Below are positions 9,457 to 20,115 of a stretch of 64,000 nt of DNA, piece by piece (the stretch's first letter is position 1; the number at the start of each line of letters is the position of its first letter). Origin of the DNA: Palsa-504 sp963744575. GTDB lineage: Bacteria; Actinomycetota; Actinomycetes; Streptosporangiales; Streptosporangiaceae. The translations under genes and the position numbers were made by a program. A model generated the notes under the pieces. It had not been told where the DNA came from, made no database searches, and saw nothing but the letters and a program-made list of their open reading frames with translations. The stretch covers positions 45,589 through 109,588 of the forward strand of contig CAVUUF010000022.1 of assembly GCA_963744575.1 (NCBI GenBank), in the 5' to 3' direction.

Positions 9457-9978
9457 TCAGGATCCCAGCAGGCGGGGGGCCAGGTCGGCGCGCGGTATGC
9501 CGTCCAGGCCACACCGCTCGATGCGCGCCGCGAGCGCGTCCGAGGCCGCCAGGACGGCCGGTATGTCCATGCCGTACGGATGATCCCTCGCGGCCTGATC
9601 GGCGGCCCGGTCCTGGCCCGCGCGGACGCGTCCGGCGCCCCGCCGGAGCAGGGCGGCCGCGCCGCGGGCGTTGCCGCGGCGGGCGTGGGTCAGGCCGACC
9701 GCGATCTGGGCCAGGCCCTGCCACAGGTCGCGCTCGCCCGGCGGAGCCGACTTCCAGGCCGCCTCGAGGACCTCGTGCGCGTGGAACGGGCGCTCCTCCC
9801 GCAGCAGCCGGTCGGCGAGCGCGGCCGCGTCGGTCCCGGTGATCACGAGGTCGTCGGGGATGCGGGCCTGGCCGGACGCCGTGCCGACCTCCGGCGCGCC
9901 GCGGCCCAGCGGGCGGCCCAGGGCGTCGCGGGGACGCGCGTTCCTCGGCCGCCCGGCCGGGTCGCGGTCCCGCGTCAC
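9457..9978 (-). CDS. DUF309 domain-containing protein
   Basis: 173-aa helical protein. The central segment RLLREERPFHAHEVLEAAWKSAPPGERDLWQGLAQIAVGLTHARRGN matches the DUF309 pattern (FHAHEVLE, WQGLAQ, HARRGN). The basic, Arg/Pro-rich N-terminus (first about 40 residues) looks disordered. It starts with GTG overlapping the stop of the alpha/beta hydrolase gene by four bases, so it is the distal gene of a hydrolase-DUF309 pair. No biochemical function is established for the family, to my knowledge. Confidence 0.85.
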   Translation of the reverse strand: MTRDRDPAGRPRNARPRDALGRPLGRGAPEVGTASGQARIPDDLVITGTDAAALADRLLREERPFHAHEVLEAAWKSAPPGERDLWQGLAQIAVGLTHARRGNARGAAALLRRGAGRVRAGQDRAADQAARDHPYGMDIPAVLAASDALAARIERCGLDGIPRADLAPRLLGS

Positions 9979-10898
9979 CGTTCGGGTTCCGGGTCGGCCA
10001 GCCAGCCGAGCAGCTCGGTGTCCAGGATCTCGGGCCGCTCCTCGTGCGGGAAGTGGCCGGCGCCGTCGATCACCCGCCAGCGGTACGGGCCGTCGACGTA
10101 CCGGCCGGCACCGCGCGCGGTCTGCGGCAGCACGCAGCTGTCCAGCGCGCCGTGCAGGTGCAGCGTCGGGGCGCTGATCGGGGACCGCATGTGCCGGGCG
10201 TAGCGCAGGCCGTCAGGCCGCACGCCGCTGCGGGCCAGCCAGCGGTGGTATTCCAGCGCCGAGTGCGCCACCGAGGGTATCCGGATGGCCCGGGCGTAGA
10301 TTTCCCCGGTCTCGGCGTCGGGCCAGCCGGGCGCGGACCACTTCTCCAGCATCTGGCCCACCCGCTGGGCGTCGTCCCGCAGCAGCCGGCGCTCGGGGAG
10401 GACGGGCAGCTGGAAGCCGAGCGCGTAGCGGCTTCGGCGGCCCTGGCCGAGCGGGTCGGTGAACACCGAGGAGCGCATCCGCAGCGGGTGCCCCATCGAG
10501 ACCACGGCCAGCCGCCTGACCACCTTGGGGTAGTAGGCGGCCAGCGTCCAGGCGGCCAGCCCGCCCAGGCCGTGGCCGACCACGATCGCGTTCGCCTCGC
10601 CCAGCGCCCGGATCAGCCCGGCGGCGTCGGCGGCCGCCGTGACCAGGTCGTAGCCGCGGGGCGGCTTGTCGCTGCCGCCGTAGCCGCGCAGGTCGACCGC
10701 GACCGCGCGGAAACCCGCCCCGGGCAGGGCGGCCAGCTGGTGGCGCCAGGTCCACCAGAACTCGGGGAAGCCGTGCAGCAGCAGCACCAGCGGCCCGTCG
10801 CCGGCCTCGGCGGCGTGGAACCGGCAGCCGTTGGCGGAGACGCTGCGGTGCTGCCAGGGGCCGCCGATCTGGACCACGGCATCGACGCCGCCGGCCAT
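9975..10898 (-). CDS. Alpha/beta-hydrolase fold protein with Gly at the nucleophile position
   Basis: 307-aa alpha/beta hydrolase most like epoxide hydrolases and related dehalogenase-type enzymes: LLLHGFPEFWWTWRHQL (HG oxyanion motif), AVDLRGYGGSDKPP and a C-terminal VIDGAGHFPHEERPE with the catalytic histidine. The nucleophile elbow, normally Gly-x-(Ser/Asp)-x-Gly, reads VVGHGLGGLAAW; the codon is GGC, so Gly replaces the nucleophile. Either the protein is not a classical hydrolase or another residue substitutes. The position beside marP corresponds to ephE (Rv3670) in M. tuberculosis. Confidence 0.88.
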   Translation of the reverse strand: MAGGVDAVVQIGGPWQHRSVSANGCRFHAAEAGDGPLVLLLHGFPEFWWTWRHQLAALPGAGFRAVAVDLRGYGGSDKPPRGYDLVTAAADAAGLIRALGEANAIVVGHGLGGLAAWTLAAYYPKVVRRLAVVSMGHPLRMRSSVFTDPLGQGRRSRYALGFQLPVLPERRLLRDDAQRVGQMLEKWSAPGWPDAETGEIYARAIRIPSVAHSALEYHRWLARSGVRPDGLRYARHMRSPISAPTLHLHGALDSCVLPQTARGAGRYVDGPYRWRVIDGAGHFPHEERPEILDTELLGWLADPEPER

Positions 10899-10908
10899 CG
10901 CGCCCCCC

Positions 10909-11364
10909 TCACCCGGTCTTGCGCGCGGCGATCTCGGGGCGCTGGCCGTCGGGGGACTGGACCTCGTGCCGGAGCATTTCGATCCCCTCGGTCACGGTCT
11001 GGCGTGTCTTGGCCAGGCCGGATACCCGCTGTACCTTCAGGTAGGAGACCCCCAGCGCCGACAGGGCCACCAGCACCCACACGCCCGCGACGATGAGGAA
11101 GGCCGCCCAGTCCCAGATGCCGAGCGTGATGAGGCCGTAGGCCAGCGCGAAGGAGAGCATGACCAGCACCAGGCAGCCGAGGAAGGCGGCCGTCCCGACC
11201 CCGCCCGCCGCGATGCCGACCCGCTGCGCATCGGTCTTCAGCTCGGTCTTGGCCAGGTCGATCTCGTACCTGATCAGCTGGGATATGTCCTTGGCGGCCA
11301 GGGCGACGAGATCCCCGAGTGACTGATCGCCGTCGGCCGGTTCCGGCGTTCCGCTGCGGACCAT
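10909..11364 (-). CDS. Phage-holin-family-like membrane protein
   Basis: About 151 aa. An amphipathic cytoplasmic segment (LGDLVALAAKDISQLIRYEIDLAKTEL) is followed by two long hydrophobic helices (about residues 55-85 and 92-115) and a charged tail. This is the actinobacterial holin-superfamily-III (DUF1469) pattern, also present next to ephE in mycobacteria (Rv3669). I prefer ATG 11364 because GGGAG lies nine bases upstream; ATG 11373 and GTG 11394 are in-frame alternatives. Despite the family name, nothing here suggests a prophage. Ten bases separate it from the hydrolase gene, so all three leftward genes probably form one operon. Confidence 0.82.
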   Translation of the reverse strand: MVRSGTPEPADGDQSLGDLVALAAKDISQLIRYEIDLAKTELKTDAQRVGIAAGGVGTAAFLGCLVLVMLSFALAYGLITLGIWDWAAFLIVAGVWVLVALSALGVSYLKVQRVSGLAKTRQTVTEGIEMLRHEVQSPDGQRPEIAARKTG

Positions 11365-11592
11365 CGAGTCCATCTCCCATCGTGTGCGGACCACTTATCC
11401 GCGCTTCCGCCCGGCAATGGGCGCCCGCGTCCGATAGCTCATGTTCGGCAAGGTCTAAGGCTAGCGTTGTTGATCGCCATCATGGCAGCACCCGGGTCGG
11501 CACGGCGTTTCCGGCCGCGCCGCCGGGCGGAGAACGTACCCGGCCGCCGGGCCGTTCATGCGCGGGCGGCAGGCCGGCGTCGTGGCCACCGT

Positions 11593-11616
11593 GCCGCATA
11601 TAGGCGTATATGCGGC
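11593..11616. repeat. Perfect 10-bp inverted repeat, 4-nt spacer
   Basis: GCCGCATATA at 11593-11602 is the exact reverse complement of TATATGCGGC at 11607-11616. The AT core is unusual for this genome. It could be an operator upstream of the leftward holin operon, or a short hairpin; no T-tract follows on either strand. Confidence 0.6.
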
Positions 11617-11679
11617 GGTTCGCCGGATTATTGCGTCGCGATTGGGTGCGGACGACCGCTAACGGCCGCCCCAATAGCG

Positions 11680-11706
11680 AGCGGCGCCCCTGGCCGGGGC
11701 GCCGCT
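11680..11706. repeat. Perfect 11-bp GC-rich inverted repeat (possible terminator-like hairpin)
   Basis: AGCGGCGCCCC at 11680-11690 and GGGGCGCCGCT at 11696-11706 with a five-base loop. The stem is very stable but has no U-tract, which is common for actinobacterial terminators. It lies about 290 bp upstream of the holin gene, so it would separate it from anything further right. Confidence 0.55.
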
Positions 11707-11893
11707 GCGAAAGCCACGTCAGGCCTGGCTACCAAGCGTGCACCTTCTCCGTCATCCAGGCTGGCCGCTACCGACCTGGCCTGGCATGACACGCCTCCCG
11801 CGGCTGGTCGCGCGTGGGTACCTGGCTGCCGTGCCCGGACGCTCCTGCGTCCGTGACTTATTTCTACGACGAAAACCCCGGCCTGGAAACCCC

Positions 11894-11943
11894 CGGCATG
11901 TGACCAATCCGTGATCTTAATCAGTCGGAGCGATCACATGCCG
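11894..11943. repeat. 10-bp inverted repeat with 30-nt spacer
   Basis: CGGCATGTGA (11894-11903) and TCACATGCCG (11934-11943) are perfect reverse complements. The spacer contains a smaller TGAT-CTTA-ATCA symmetry. The size and nesting fit either two half-sites for a looping regulator or a structured RNA; no known riboswitch consensus was recognised. Confidence 0.5.
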
Positions 11944-12300
11944 TAAACGAGTGACTCGCCGTTCCGGGTGCGTAGTCGCAGGCCACCGGCCACTTTGGGG
12001 CAGCCGGGCGGCCGGGCATCGTATACACCCGTTGTTGGCGGACCGTGTCCGAAGCTTCCGGCTGCCGAACCTTACCTAGTGAAAACTGCTACCGAAGGGC
12101 AGCCGATCTGGCGATAGGCCCTTCTCAGCCCCTTCGCCATATGCAATCATTCGCTTAGCTGACGCTGCAAGGGGTGCCGGTGAGCAATAAGCCAGAGGCG
12201 ATCGCGAAAACGACACCTGTGGATGCATACAGGGGCACTTTGCGGATAAGCTTACCCATAAGGACGGAGCCGGCCTCCCCCCCAGGGCCGGACCGTGCGC

Positions 12301-12333
12301 GCGGGCGCCGCTCTCCCCCCCGGCGGCGCCCGC
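12301..12333. repeat. Perfect 11-bp GC inverted repeat followed by T-rich tract
   Basis: GCGGGCGCCGC at 12301-12311 pairs with GCGGCGCCCGC at 12323-12333. On the plus strand it is followed by CTCCTTTTCC, so it resembles an intrinsic terminator for rightward transcription. It may also stop leftward helicase transcripts. Confidence 0.5.
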
Positions 12334-12623
12334 CTCCTTTTCCACAGCGTGTGGCCACAGCTGGCCTCTGTGACCGATGAGGCGCCACCCTCGCTGCTCC
12401 TGTTGCATATGTGCCTATCTTGCCTTGTGATGAGCAGCGTTTTGGACTTCATACCACCCATCCCAACAAGTTAACCCGGTGGAACGTTTGCTCCCGGACC
12501 GCCGCCCGGACAGATGTGTCAATTCGCCGGGTCCGGCCCCGTTACGGCCTCGGGGAAAAGAACGGGAAACCACGCCGGCTCTTGACGGGAGAGGCCTGCT
12601 GTGTTACCCCTCTGGGCGGCTAA

Positions 12624-15035
12624 TCAGCTGCCGCCGCCGAGCAGGACGTCGAGAAGCGCCACCGCGCCGCGCTTGGACAGCGGATGGTTGGCGTTGCCGC
12701 ACTTGGGTGACTGCACGCAGGAGGGGCAGCCGGACTCGCAGTCGCAGCCGGCGATAGCCTGCCTGGTGGCATGCAGCCAGTCCGCGGCGGCGCCGAAGCC
12801 GCGTTCGGCGAACCCGGCGCCGCCGTCGTGGCCGTCGTAGACGAAGACGGTGAGACGGCCGGTGGCCGGGTGGCTGGCGGCGGAGACCCCCCCGATATCC
12901 CAGCGGTCACAGGTAGCGAACAGCGGCAGCAGGCCGATCGAGGCGTGCTCGGCCGCGTGCGCCGCCCCGCCCAGGTCGATCCCGGCCGCGGCGAGCGCCC
13001 CGGCCGCCTCGTCGCCGATCGTCCACCACACCGCGCGGGTCAGCAGCCGCCGGGGCGGCAGGTCCAGCGGCTCCTCGCCGAGCGGCGCGCCGGTATCGGC
13101 GCGCCGCCGGGTGAAGCTGACCACCTGGCGGGTCACCTGCACGTCACCGAAGCAGACCTCGGCCTGGGCCCACGGCATCCGCTGCAGCTCGCCCCGGACC
13201 TCCACCTCGGTCACGTCTCGCGCGGTGGTGACGTAGCCGGGCTCGCACGGCTCGACCAACGCCACCCGGTCGGCCAGGTCCAGGGTTCCCACCAGGTAGC
13301 TGTCGCCCTGGTGCACGTAGACAGCGCCCTGGTGCACGATCAGGTGCGCCGAAGGCTCATCCACCGTGCCGACCAGCCGCCCGGTGGCCTCCTCCACCAC
13401 CCGCACCGGGGCCAGGCCCGCGCCCCGCAGCCCCGCCGCCGCGGCCGCGTCCCGGCGGATGCTGTACCAGCCCGCCGGGCGGCGCCGCAGCTTCCCCGCC
13501 CGGGTCAGGTCAGCGACGACGACCCGGGCCGCCGGGCCGAAGATATCCAGGTCCTGCTCGGTCAGGGCCAGCTCGGCGGCGGCCGCGCACAGGTGCGGCG
13601 CCAGCACGTAGGGGTTGTCCGGATCCAGGACGGTGGCCTCCACCGGATGCCGGAGCAGGATCTCCGGATGCCGGATCAGGTAGGTGTCCAGCGGGTCGTC
13701 GCGGGCGATCAGGACCGCGGCCGCGGACCGCCCGCTGCGCCCGGCCCGCCCGGCCTGCTGCCACAGCGAGGCCCAGGTGCCCGGCCAGCCGGCGATCAGC
13801 ACCGCGTCCAGGCCGGTGATGTTGACCCCGAGCTCGAGCGCGGTGGTGGTGGCCAGCCCGACCAGCCGCCCGTCGGACAGCGCCGCCTCCAGGCGGCGCC
13901 GGTCCTCGGGCAGGTACCCGGACCGGTAGGCGGCCACCTTCGCCTCGGCCGCGCCGTCGGCTGCGCCGAACCCGGCCGCCCCGGCGGCCCCGCGGGCGTC
14001 CAGCGACCGGCGCGCGGCCAGCGCGACTGCCTCGGCGCCGCGACGGGACCTGATGAAGGCGAGCGTCTGCACGTTCTGGCTGACCAGCCGGCTGAGCAGG
14101 TCCGCCGCCTGCGCGGTGGCCGTGCGGCGCAGCCGGGCGCCGGTCTCGCCGCGGGCCTCGGTCAGCGGCGGCTCCCACAGCGCGAAGGCCAGCGGGCCGC
14201 GCGGCGAGCCGTCCTCGGTCACCGCCTCGGCGTCCTGGCCGGTGAGCAGGCGGGCGCAGGCACCCGGCGCGCCGACCGTGGCGGAGGCCAGCACGAAGAC
14301 CGGACGGCGTGTGCCGTCCGGCGGGGCGTGCTGCGCCACCACCCGGCGCAGGCGGCGCAGCACGTGGGCCACGTGCGAGCCGAACACGCCACGGTACCCG
14401 TGACACTCGTCGACCACGACGTACCGCAGCCGGCTGAAGAACCCCGACCACCGGGCGTGCCCCGGCAGCAGCGCACGGTGCAGCATGTCCGGGGTGGTCA
14501 GCAGGTACCTGGCGTGGCTGCGCGCCCAGGCCCGCTGCACATAGGTCGAGTCACCGTCGAAGACGGCTGCCTGCACCCCGGGCAGGCCCAGCGAGCGGAT
14601 CGATGCGAGCTGGTCGGCCGCCAGCGCCTTGGTCGGCGTGATGTAGAGCGCGGTATCGCCCGCCAGCACCGAGGTGAGCGCGGGCATCAGGTAGCCCAGC
14701 GACTTGCCGGACGCCGCGGCGGTGGAGATGATCACGTTCCGGTCGGCCCGCGCGTGGTCCGCGGCCAGCGCCTGGTGACTCCACGGAGCATTGATGCCGC
14801 GGGCCGCGAAGGCACCGGTGATCTCCGCCGGGACCCAGTGCGGCCAGGGCACTTCCCGACCGGCCCGGGCCGGGATGTGCTCGACGTGCACGGGACGGCC
14901 CGCCCGCGCGTCGCCGAGCAGGATGCCGAGGGCGCGGTTCTCCGCTCCGGTTCCTGCCGCGTGCGTAACCGGGCCAGCCGGGGGAAGAAGGTCCGGAGCA
15001 AGAGGCGCCAGCGAGGGCGGGCTGAGCGTAGACAC
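12624..15035 (-). CDS. DEAD/DEAH-box helicase with C-terminal DUF1998 zinc domain
   Basis: About 803-aa superfamily 2 helicase, orthologous in arrangement to SCO3550 and Rv3649. The Q-like motif is WSHQALAADHARADRNVI. The Walker A region reads ISTAAASGKSLGY (usually TGTASGKS), motif II is VVDECHGY (DECH), motif III is LASATVG, and the helicase C domain has TTALELGVNITGLDAVLIAGWPGT and QQAGRAGRSG. The C-terminus holds the DUF1998 cysteine set CDCESGCPSCVQSPKCGN. I take GTG 15035 as start; an in-frame GTG at 15167 would add 44 residues of unconserved sequence. It probably acts in DNA repair or recombination, by family analogy. Confidence 0.92.
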   Translation of the reverse strand: MSTLSPPSLAPLAPDLLPPAGPVTHAAGTGAENRALGILLGDARAGRPVHVEHIPARAGREVPWPHWVPAEITGAFAARGINAPWSHQALAADHARADRNVIISTAAASGKSLGYLMPALTSVLAGDTALYITPTKALAADQLASIRSLGLPGVQAAVFDGDSTYVQRAWARSHARYLLTTPDMLHRALLPGHARWSGFFSRLRYVVVDECHGYRGVFGSHVAHVLRRLRRVVAQHAPPDGTRRPVFVLASATVGAPGACARLLTGQDAEAVTEDGSPRGPLAFALWEPPLTEARGETGARLRRTATAQAADLLSRLVSQNVQTLAFIRSRRGAEAVALAARRSLDARGAAGAAGFGAADGAAEAKVAAYRSGYLPEDRRRLEAALSDGRLVGLATTTALELGVNITGLDAVLIAGWPGTWASLWQQAGRAGRSGRSAAAVLIARDDPLDTYLIRHPEILLRHPVEATVLDPDNPYVLAPHLCAAAAELALTEQDLDIFGPAARVVVADLTRAGKLRRRPAGWYSIRRDAAAAAGLRGAGLAPVRVVEEATGRLVGTVDEPSAHLIVHQGAVYVHQGDSYLVGTLDLADRVALVEPCEPGYVTTARDVTEVEVRGELQRMPWAQAEVCFGDVQVTRQVVSFTRRRADTGAPLGEEPLDLPPRRLLTRAVWWTIGDEAAGALAAAGIDLGGAAHAAEHASIGLLPLFATCDRWDIGGVSAASHPATGRLTVFVYDGHDGGAGFAERGFGAAADWLHATRQAIAGCDCESGCPSCVQSPKCGNANHPLSKRGAVALLDVLLGGGS

Positions 15036-15243
15036 AGTTTCTTCAGTGTGACATCCCGGCCCGGGGATGCTCGGAACTTTGGCGTGTGTCGTCTGTTTGG
15101 GGGTGCCGCCGGACGCGTTTTCGTATAGACATGACACCGAGCGTGGTTGAATGCCGCACAGGATCACGCCCTAGGCTTTGTAAGGCCAGCCCCCGGCCGG
15201 GGCGGGACGATGAGATGACGCCATGCATGGCGCTGGAGGATTT

Positions 15244-15594
15244 GTGGATCTGAAGCTGGGTCACTACAACAAGGACGGCATCGAAGTCGTCGACGTGGAG
15301 GGCGAGATCGACGTCTACACGGCGCCGCGGCTGCGTGAGCTGCTGATCGATCTCGTCAACAAGAACAACTACCAGCTCGTCGTCAACATGGAGAAGGTCG
15401 AGTTCCTCGACTCGACCGGTCTCGGCGTGCTGGTCGGCGGCCTGAAGCGAGTGCGCGCGCACGACGGGTCCCTGGACCTCGTCTGCACGCAGGAGCGGAT
15501 ACTCAAGATCTTCAGGATCACCGGCCTGACGAAGGTGTTCGGCATCCACGAGACGGTTGACGAGGCCATCGCGGCCAAGAAGGCCGAGAAGTAA
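15244..15594 (+). CDS. bldG: BldG-like anti-sigma factor antagonist (STAS domain)
   Basis: 116-aa STAS protein very close to S. coelicolor Bld[16 protein letters not shown] and the phosphorylation loop [20 protein letters not shown] put the regulatory serine at residue 57, as in BldG. GTG 15244 is preceded by GGAGGA; the ATG at 15223 has no ribosome site. BldG-type proteins are phosphorylated by anti-sigma kinases and release sigma factors when dephosphorylated, controlling development and stress responses. The putative kinase partner lies 20 bp downstream. The gene is divergent from the helicase, as in Streptomyces. Confidence 0.95.
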   Translation: MDLKLGHYNKDGIEVVDVEGEIDVYTAPRLRELLIDLVNKNNYQLVVNMEKVEFLDSTGLGVLVGGLKRVRAHDGSLDLVCTQERILKIFRITGLTKVFGIHETVDEAIAAKKAEK

Positions 15595-15614
15595 CTCCGC
15601 CGGGCCTGTCCGAG

Positions 15615-16073
15615 ATGGCCACCGTAGAAGTCACCTTCTCGCCGCTGCCTGCGCACGTCCGGACCGCGCGCCTGGTCGCCACCGCGGTCGCGCGGCGCAG
15701 CGGCGTGGACGAGTCGCTGCTCGATGAGGTGCGCCTGGCCGTGGGCGAGGCATGCTCGCGCGCGGTCGAGGCGCACCGGCGGCACTGCCCGGCCGAGCCG
15801 GTCAAGATCGAGATGAGCGACCAGGGCGAGCGGTTCGTCGTCGTGGTGAGTGACCACGCCCCCACGGGCGCCGCCTCGTCGGCCAGCCCCGCTCCGGCCG
15901 GCACCAACGGCCACGGCCCGGGGAGCCTGGTTCACGGCGCGGACGACGCCGGGATCCCGGCCGGGTTCGGACTGGCCGTGATATCAGGCCTGGCCGACGA
16001 CGTGCGCGTGTCGTCCACGAGTTCGGGTGTGACCGTCCGGATGAGCTGGCCGTCGGCCGCGACCACGGCCTGA
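15615..16073 (+). CDS. Anti-sigma regulatory factor (HATPase, SCO3548-like)
   Basis: 152-aa GHKL ATPase-fold protein of the RsbW/SpoIIAB type. LLDEVRLAVGEACSRAV is the N-box helix that binds ATP-Mg, and GFGLAVISGLADDVRVSS is the G-box region. An insert of about 35 residues rich in Ala, Ser and Gly separates the two. It is expected to phosphorylate BldG and bind one or more sigma factors. The location directly after bldG, likely in the same transcript, supports the partner-switch role; the sigma target is not in the window. Confidence 0.9.
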   Translation: MATVEVTFSPLPAHVRTARLVATAVARRSGVDESLLDEVRLAVGEACSRAVEAHRRHCPAEPVKIEMSDQGERFVVVVSDHAPTGAASSASPAPAGTNGHGPGSLVHGADDAGIPAGFGLAVISGLADDVRVSSTSSGVTVRMSWPSAATTA

Positions 16074-16365
16074 GGGTGCGGGCCCCGCCACCGGCTGCCA
16101 GGCCGCCGGGCGCCCGGTCCGGCCGTCCCGCAGGCCCCACCGGATGAGCAGCGTGACGCGCCGCGCCTGCCGCGAGCAGGCGCGGCTACCGTTTCATCAC
16201 CGGCCTCGCCAACGATAACGGCAGTGGTTCGCAAAGCTAACGTAAAGATAACGGAATTGTTAGGATTGGCCCGATGTTAGTGGTTCGGCCCGCGCGTGCG
16301 TAGACTCCCGGCCACTCGTCAGTCCCGATCGGCAACGTCTTCCGTTCGGAGTTCCAGGAGGTCGA

Positions 16366-18756
<2,391 letters not shown>

Positions 18757-18774
18757 CCCGCCCCGGGCAGGATC

Positions 18775-18814
18775 GTGTGCCGCTGAGCGCCCGAATTGGC
18801 ACTCAGCGGCACAC
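18775..18814. terminator. Bidirectional hairpin between hppA and serB
   Basis: GTGTGCCGCTGAG (18775-18787) and CTCAGCGGCACAC (18802-18814) form a perfect 13-bp stem. It can extend by three more pairs past one mismatch. It sits between convergent stops and has no U-tract. Confidence 0.75.
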
Positions 18815-18872
18815 GGTCGTCTCGGCGATCTCCGGGAGGCGGCGGGCCCGGGGGAGGCGACTGTGACTCGCG

Positions 18873-20066
18873 CTAGGACCCGGCGGCCACGTCGTCGCTG
18901 GAGATGCCGAGCAGGTACAAGATGGCGTCCAGGTAGGGGACGCTCAGCGAGGTGTCGGCCGCGTCCCGGACCACGGGCTTGGCGTTGAACGCCACGCCGA
19001 GCCCGGCGGCCGCGATCATGTCCAGGTCGTTGGCCCCGTCGCCGACCGCCACCGTCTGAGACAGCGGGACGCCGGCGGCCGCGGCGAACCGGCGCAGCGC
19101 GCCGGCCTTCCCGGCCCGGTCGATCACCGGACCGGATAGCCGCCCGGTCAGCTTGCCGGCCACGATCTCCAGCTCGTTGGCGGCCACGTAGTCGATGCCG
19201 AGCTCGGCGGCCAGCGGCCCGATCACCTGGACGAAACCGCCGCTGACGATCCCGGACTTGTAGCCGAGGCCGCCTAGCGTCCCGATCAGCGTGCGCGCGC
19301 CCGCGGTCAGCCGCAGCCCGGCCCGGACCTCGTCCAGGATCCCGGCCGCCAGGCCGGCCAGCAGCGATACCCGGTCGCGCAGCGACGCGGTGAAGTCGAG
19401 CTCGCCGCGCATGGCGGCCGCGGTCACCTTCGCCACCTCGGCGGCGCAGCCGGCCCGCTCCGCCAGCAGGTCGATCACCTCGTCCTGGATGAGCGTGGAG
19501 TCCACGTCCATGACGATCAGCCGCAGCGCGCGGCGGTGCAGCCCGCCGCGCTGGACCGCCACGTCGATGCCCTGCTCCACCGCGGCGCGGGCCAGGTCCT
19601 CGCGGAGCGTCGCCGGGTCCCCGCCGGAGACGTCCATCTCGATGCAGGTCACCGGCTGCCGCGCCAGCCTGCCGATCCGGTCGATGTTCGCCCCGCTGGC
19701 CGCGATCCGGCCGGCGATGGCGGTGATGGCGGCGGGGGCCAGCGGGCTGCCCAGCAGGGTGACGTGCAGCCGCCCGCCCCGCCCCGGGGAGGCCGGCTCG
19801 CCGGACGGCGCCGAGCCCATGGTGATCTCGGCCTCCAGGCCAAGGTCGCTGGCCAGCGAGCGGACCGCATTGTGGATCCCGTTCAGGTCGGGCAGCACGT
19901 CGCAGCCGAGCAGTACCCCGAGCACCAGCCGGCCCCGGATCACCACCTGCTCGACGTCCAGGACGCTGAGCGGGTGCCTGGCCAGGACGCCGAACAGCCG
20001 GGAGGTCACGCCCGGCCGGTCCCGGCCGGTCAGCGTGATGAGCAGCGAGGTCCGCGGAGTATTCAT
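18873..20066 (-). CDS. serB: Phosphoserine phosphatase with N-terminal ACT domains
   Basis: 397-aa SerB that carries out the last step of serine biosynthesis. Residues 1-170 are two ACT-like regulatory domains (LITLTGRDRPGVTSRLFGVL; HVTLLGSPLAPAAITAIAGRI). The C-terminal HAD phosphatase has MDVDSTLIQDEVIDLLAE (nucleophile Asp in DxDST), GIVSGGFVQVI and AVGDGANDLDMI. ATG 20066 precedes the first ACT strand; a 24-residue upstream extension in the same frame is not conserved-looking and is rejected. It is followed on the same strand by no other serine gene. Confidence 0.95.
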   Translation of the reverse strand: MNTPRTSLLITLTGRDRPGVTSRLFGVLARHPLSVLDVEQVVIRGRLVLGVLLGCDVLPDLNGIHNAVRSLASDLGLEAEITMGSAPSGEPASPGRGGRLHVTLLGSPLAPAAITAIAGRIAASGANIDRIGRLARQPVTCIEMDVSGGDPATLREDLARAAVEQGIDVAVQRGGLHRRALRLIVMDVDSTLIQDEVIDLLAERAGCAAEVAKVTAAAMRGELDFTASLRDRVSLLAGLAAGILDEVRAGLRLTAGARTLIGTLGGLGYKSGIVSGGFVQVIGPLAAELGIDYVAANELEIVAGKLTGRLSGPVIDRAGKAGALRRFAAAAGVPLSQTVAVGDGANDLDMIAAAGLGVAFNAKPVVRDAADTSLSVPYLDAILYLLGISSDDVAAGS

Positions 20067-20115
20067 CGCGGGCGCCAGGCTACCCCAAACGGCCCCCCGG
20101 GGCGGGTCCACTGCC

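Larger units (their letters stand above)
11395..12623. other. 1.2-kb gene-poor region with several perfect inverted repeats
   Basis: No open frame here resembles a known protein, and codon GC bias is weak compared with neighbours. Both flanking genes run leftward, so the region should contain the helicase 3' end and the promoter of the holin-hydrolase-DUF309 operon. It is locally AT-rich (about 11850-11950, 12160-12260 and 12400-12480), unlike the rest of the window. Four strong palindromes are listed separately. No tRNA or rRNA is visible. Confidence 0.6.

Noticed and set aside
10909..11394. Prophage suggested by a holin-family name
   Set aside because: No other phage gene is nearby, and this family is a chromosomal actinobacterial membrane protein in a conserved neighbourhood.
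11894..11943. c-di-AMP or other known riboswitch
   Set aside because: The inverted repeat does not match any riboswitch consensus I could recall; left as an unassigned repeat.
12155..12259. 34-codon leftward ORF (MGKLIRKVPLYASTGVVFAI start, one hydrophobic helix)
   Set aside because: Low GC at third positions unlike all neighbours, no proper ribosome site and no recognised family; kept only as part of the gene-poor region.
12771..15128. 785-codon plus-strand ORF
   Set aside because: Antisense shadow of the helicase, which carries all helicase motifs on the minus strand.
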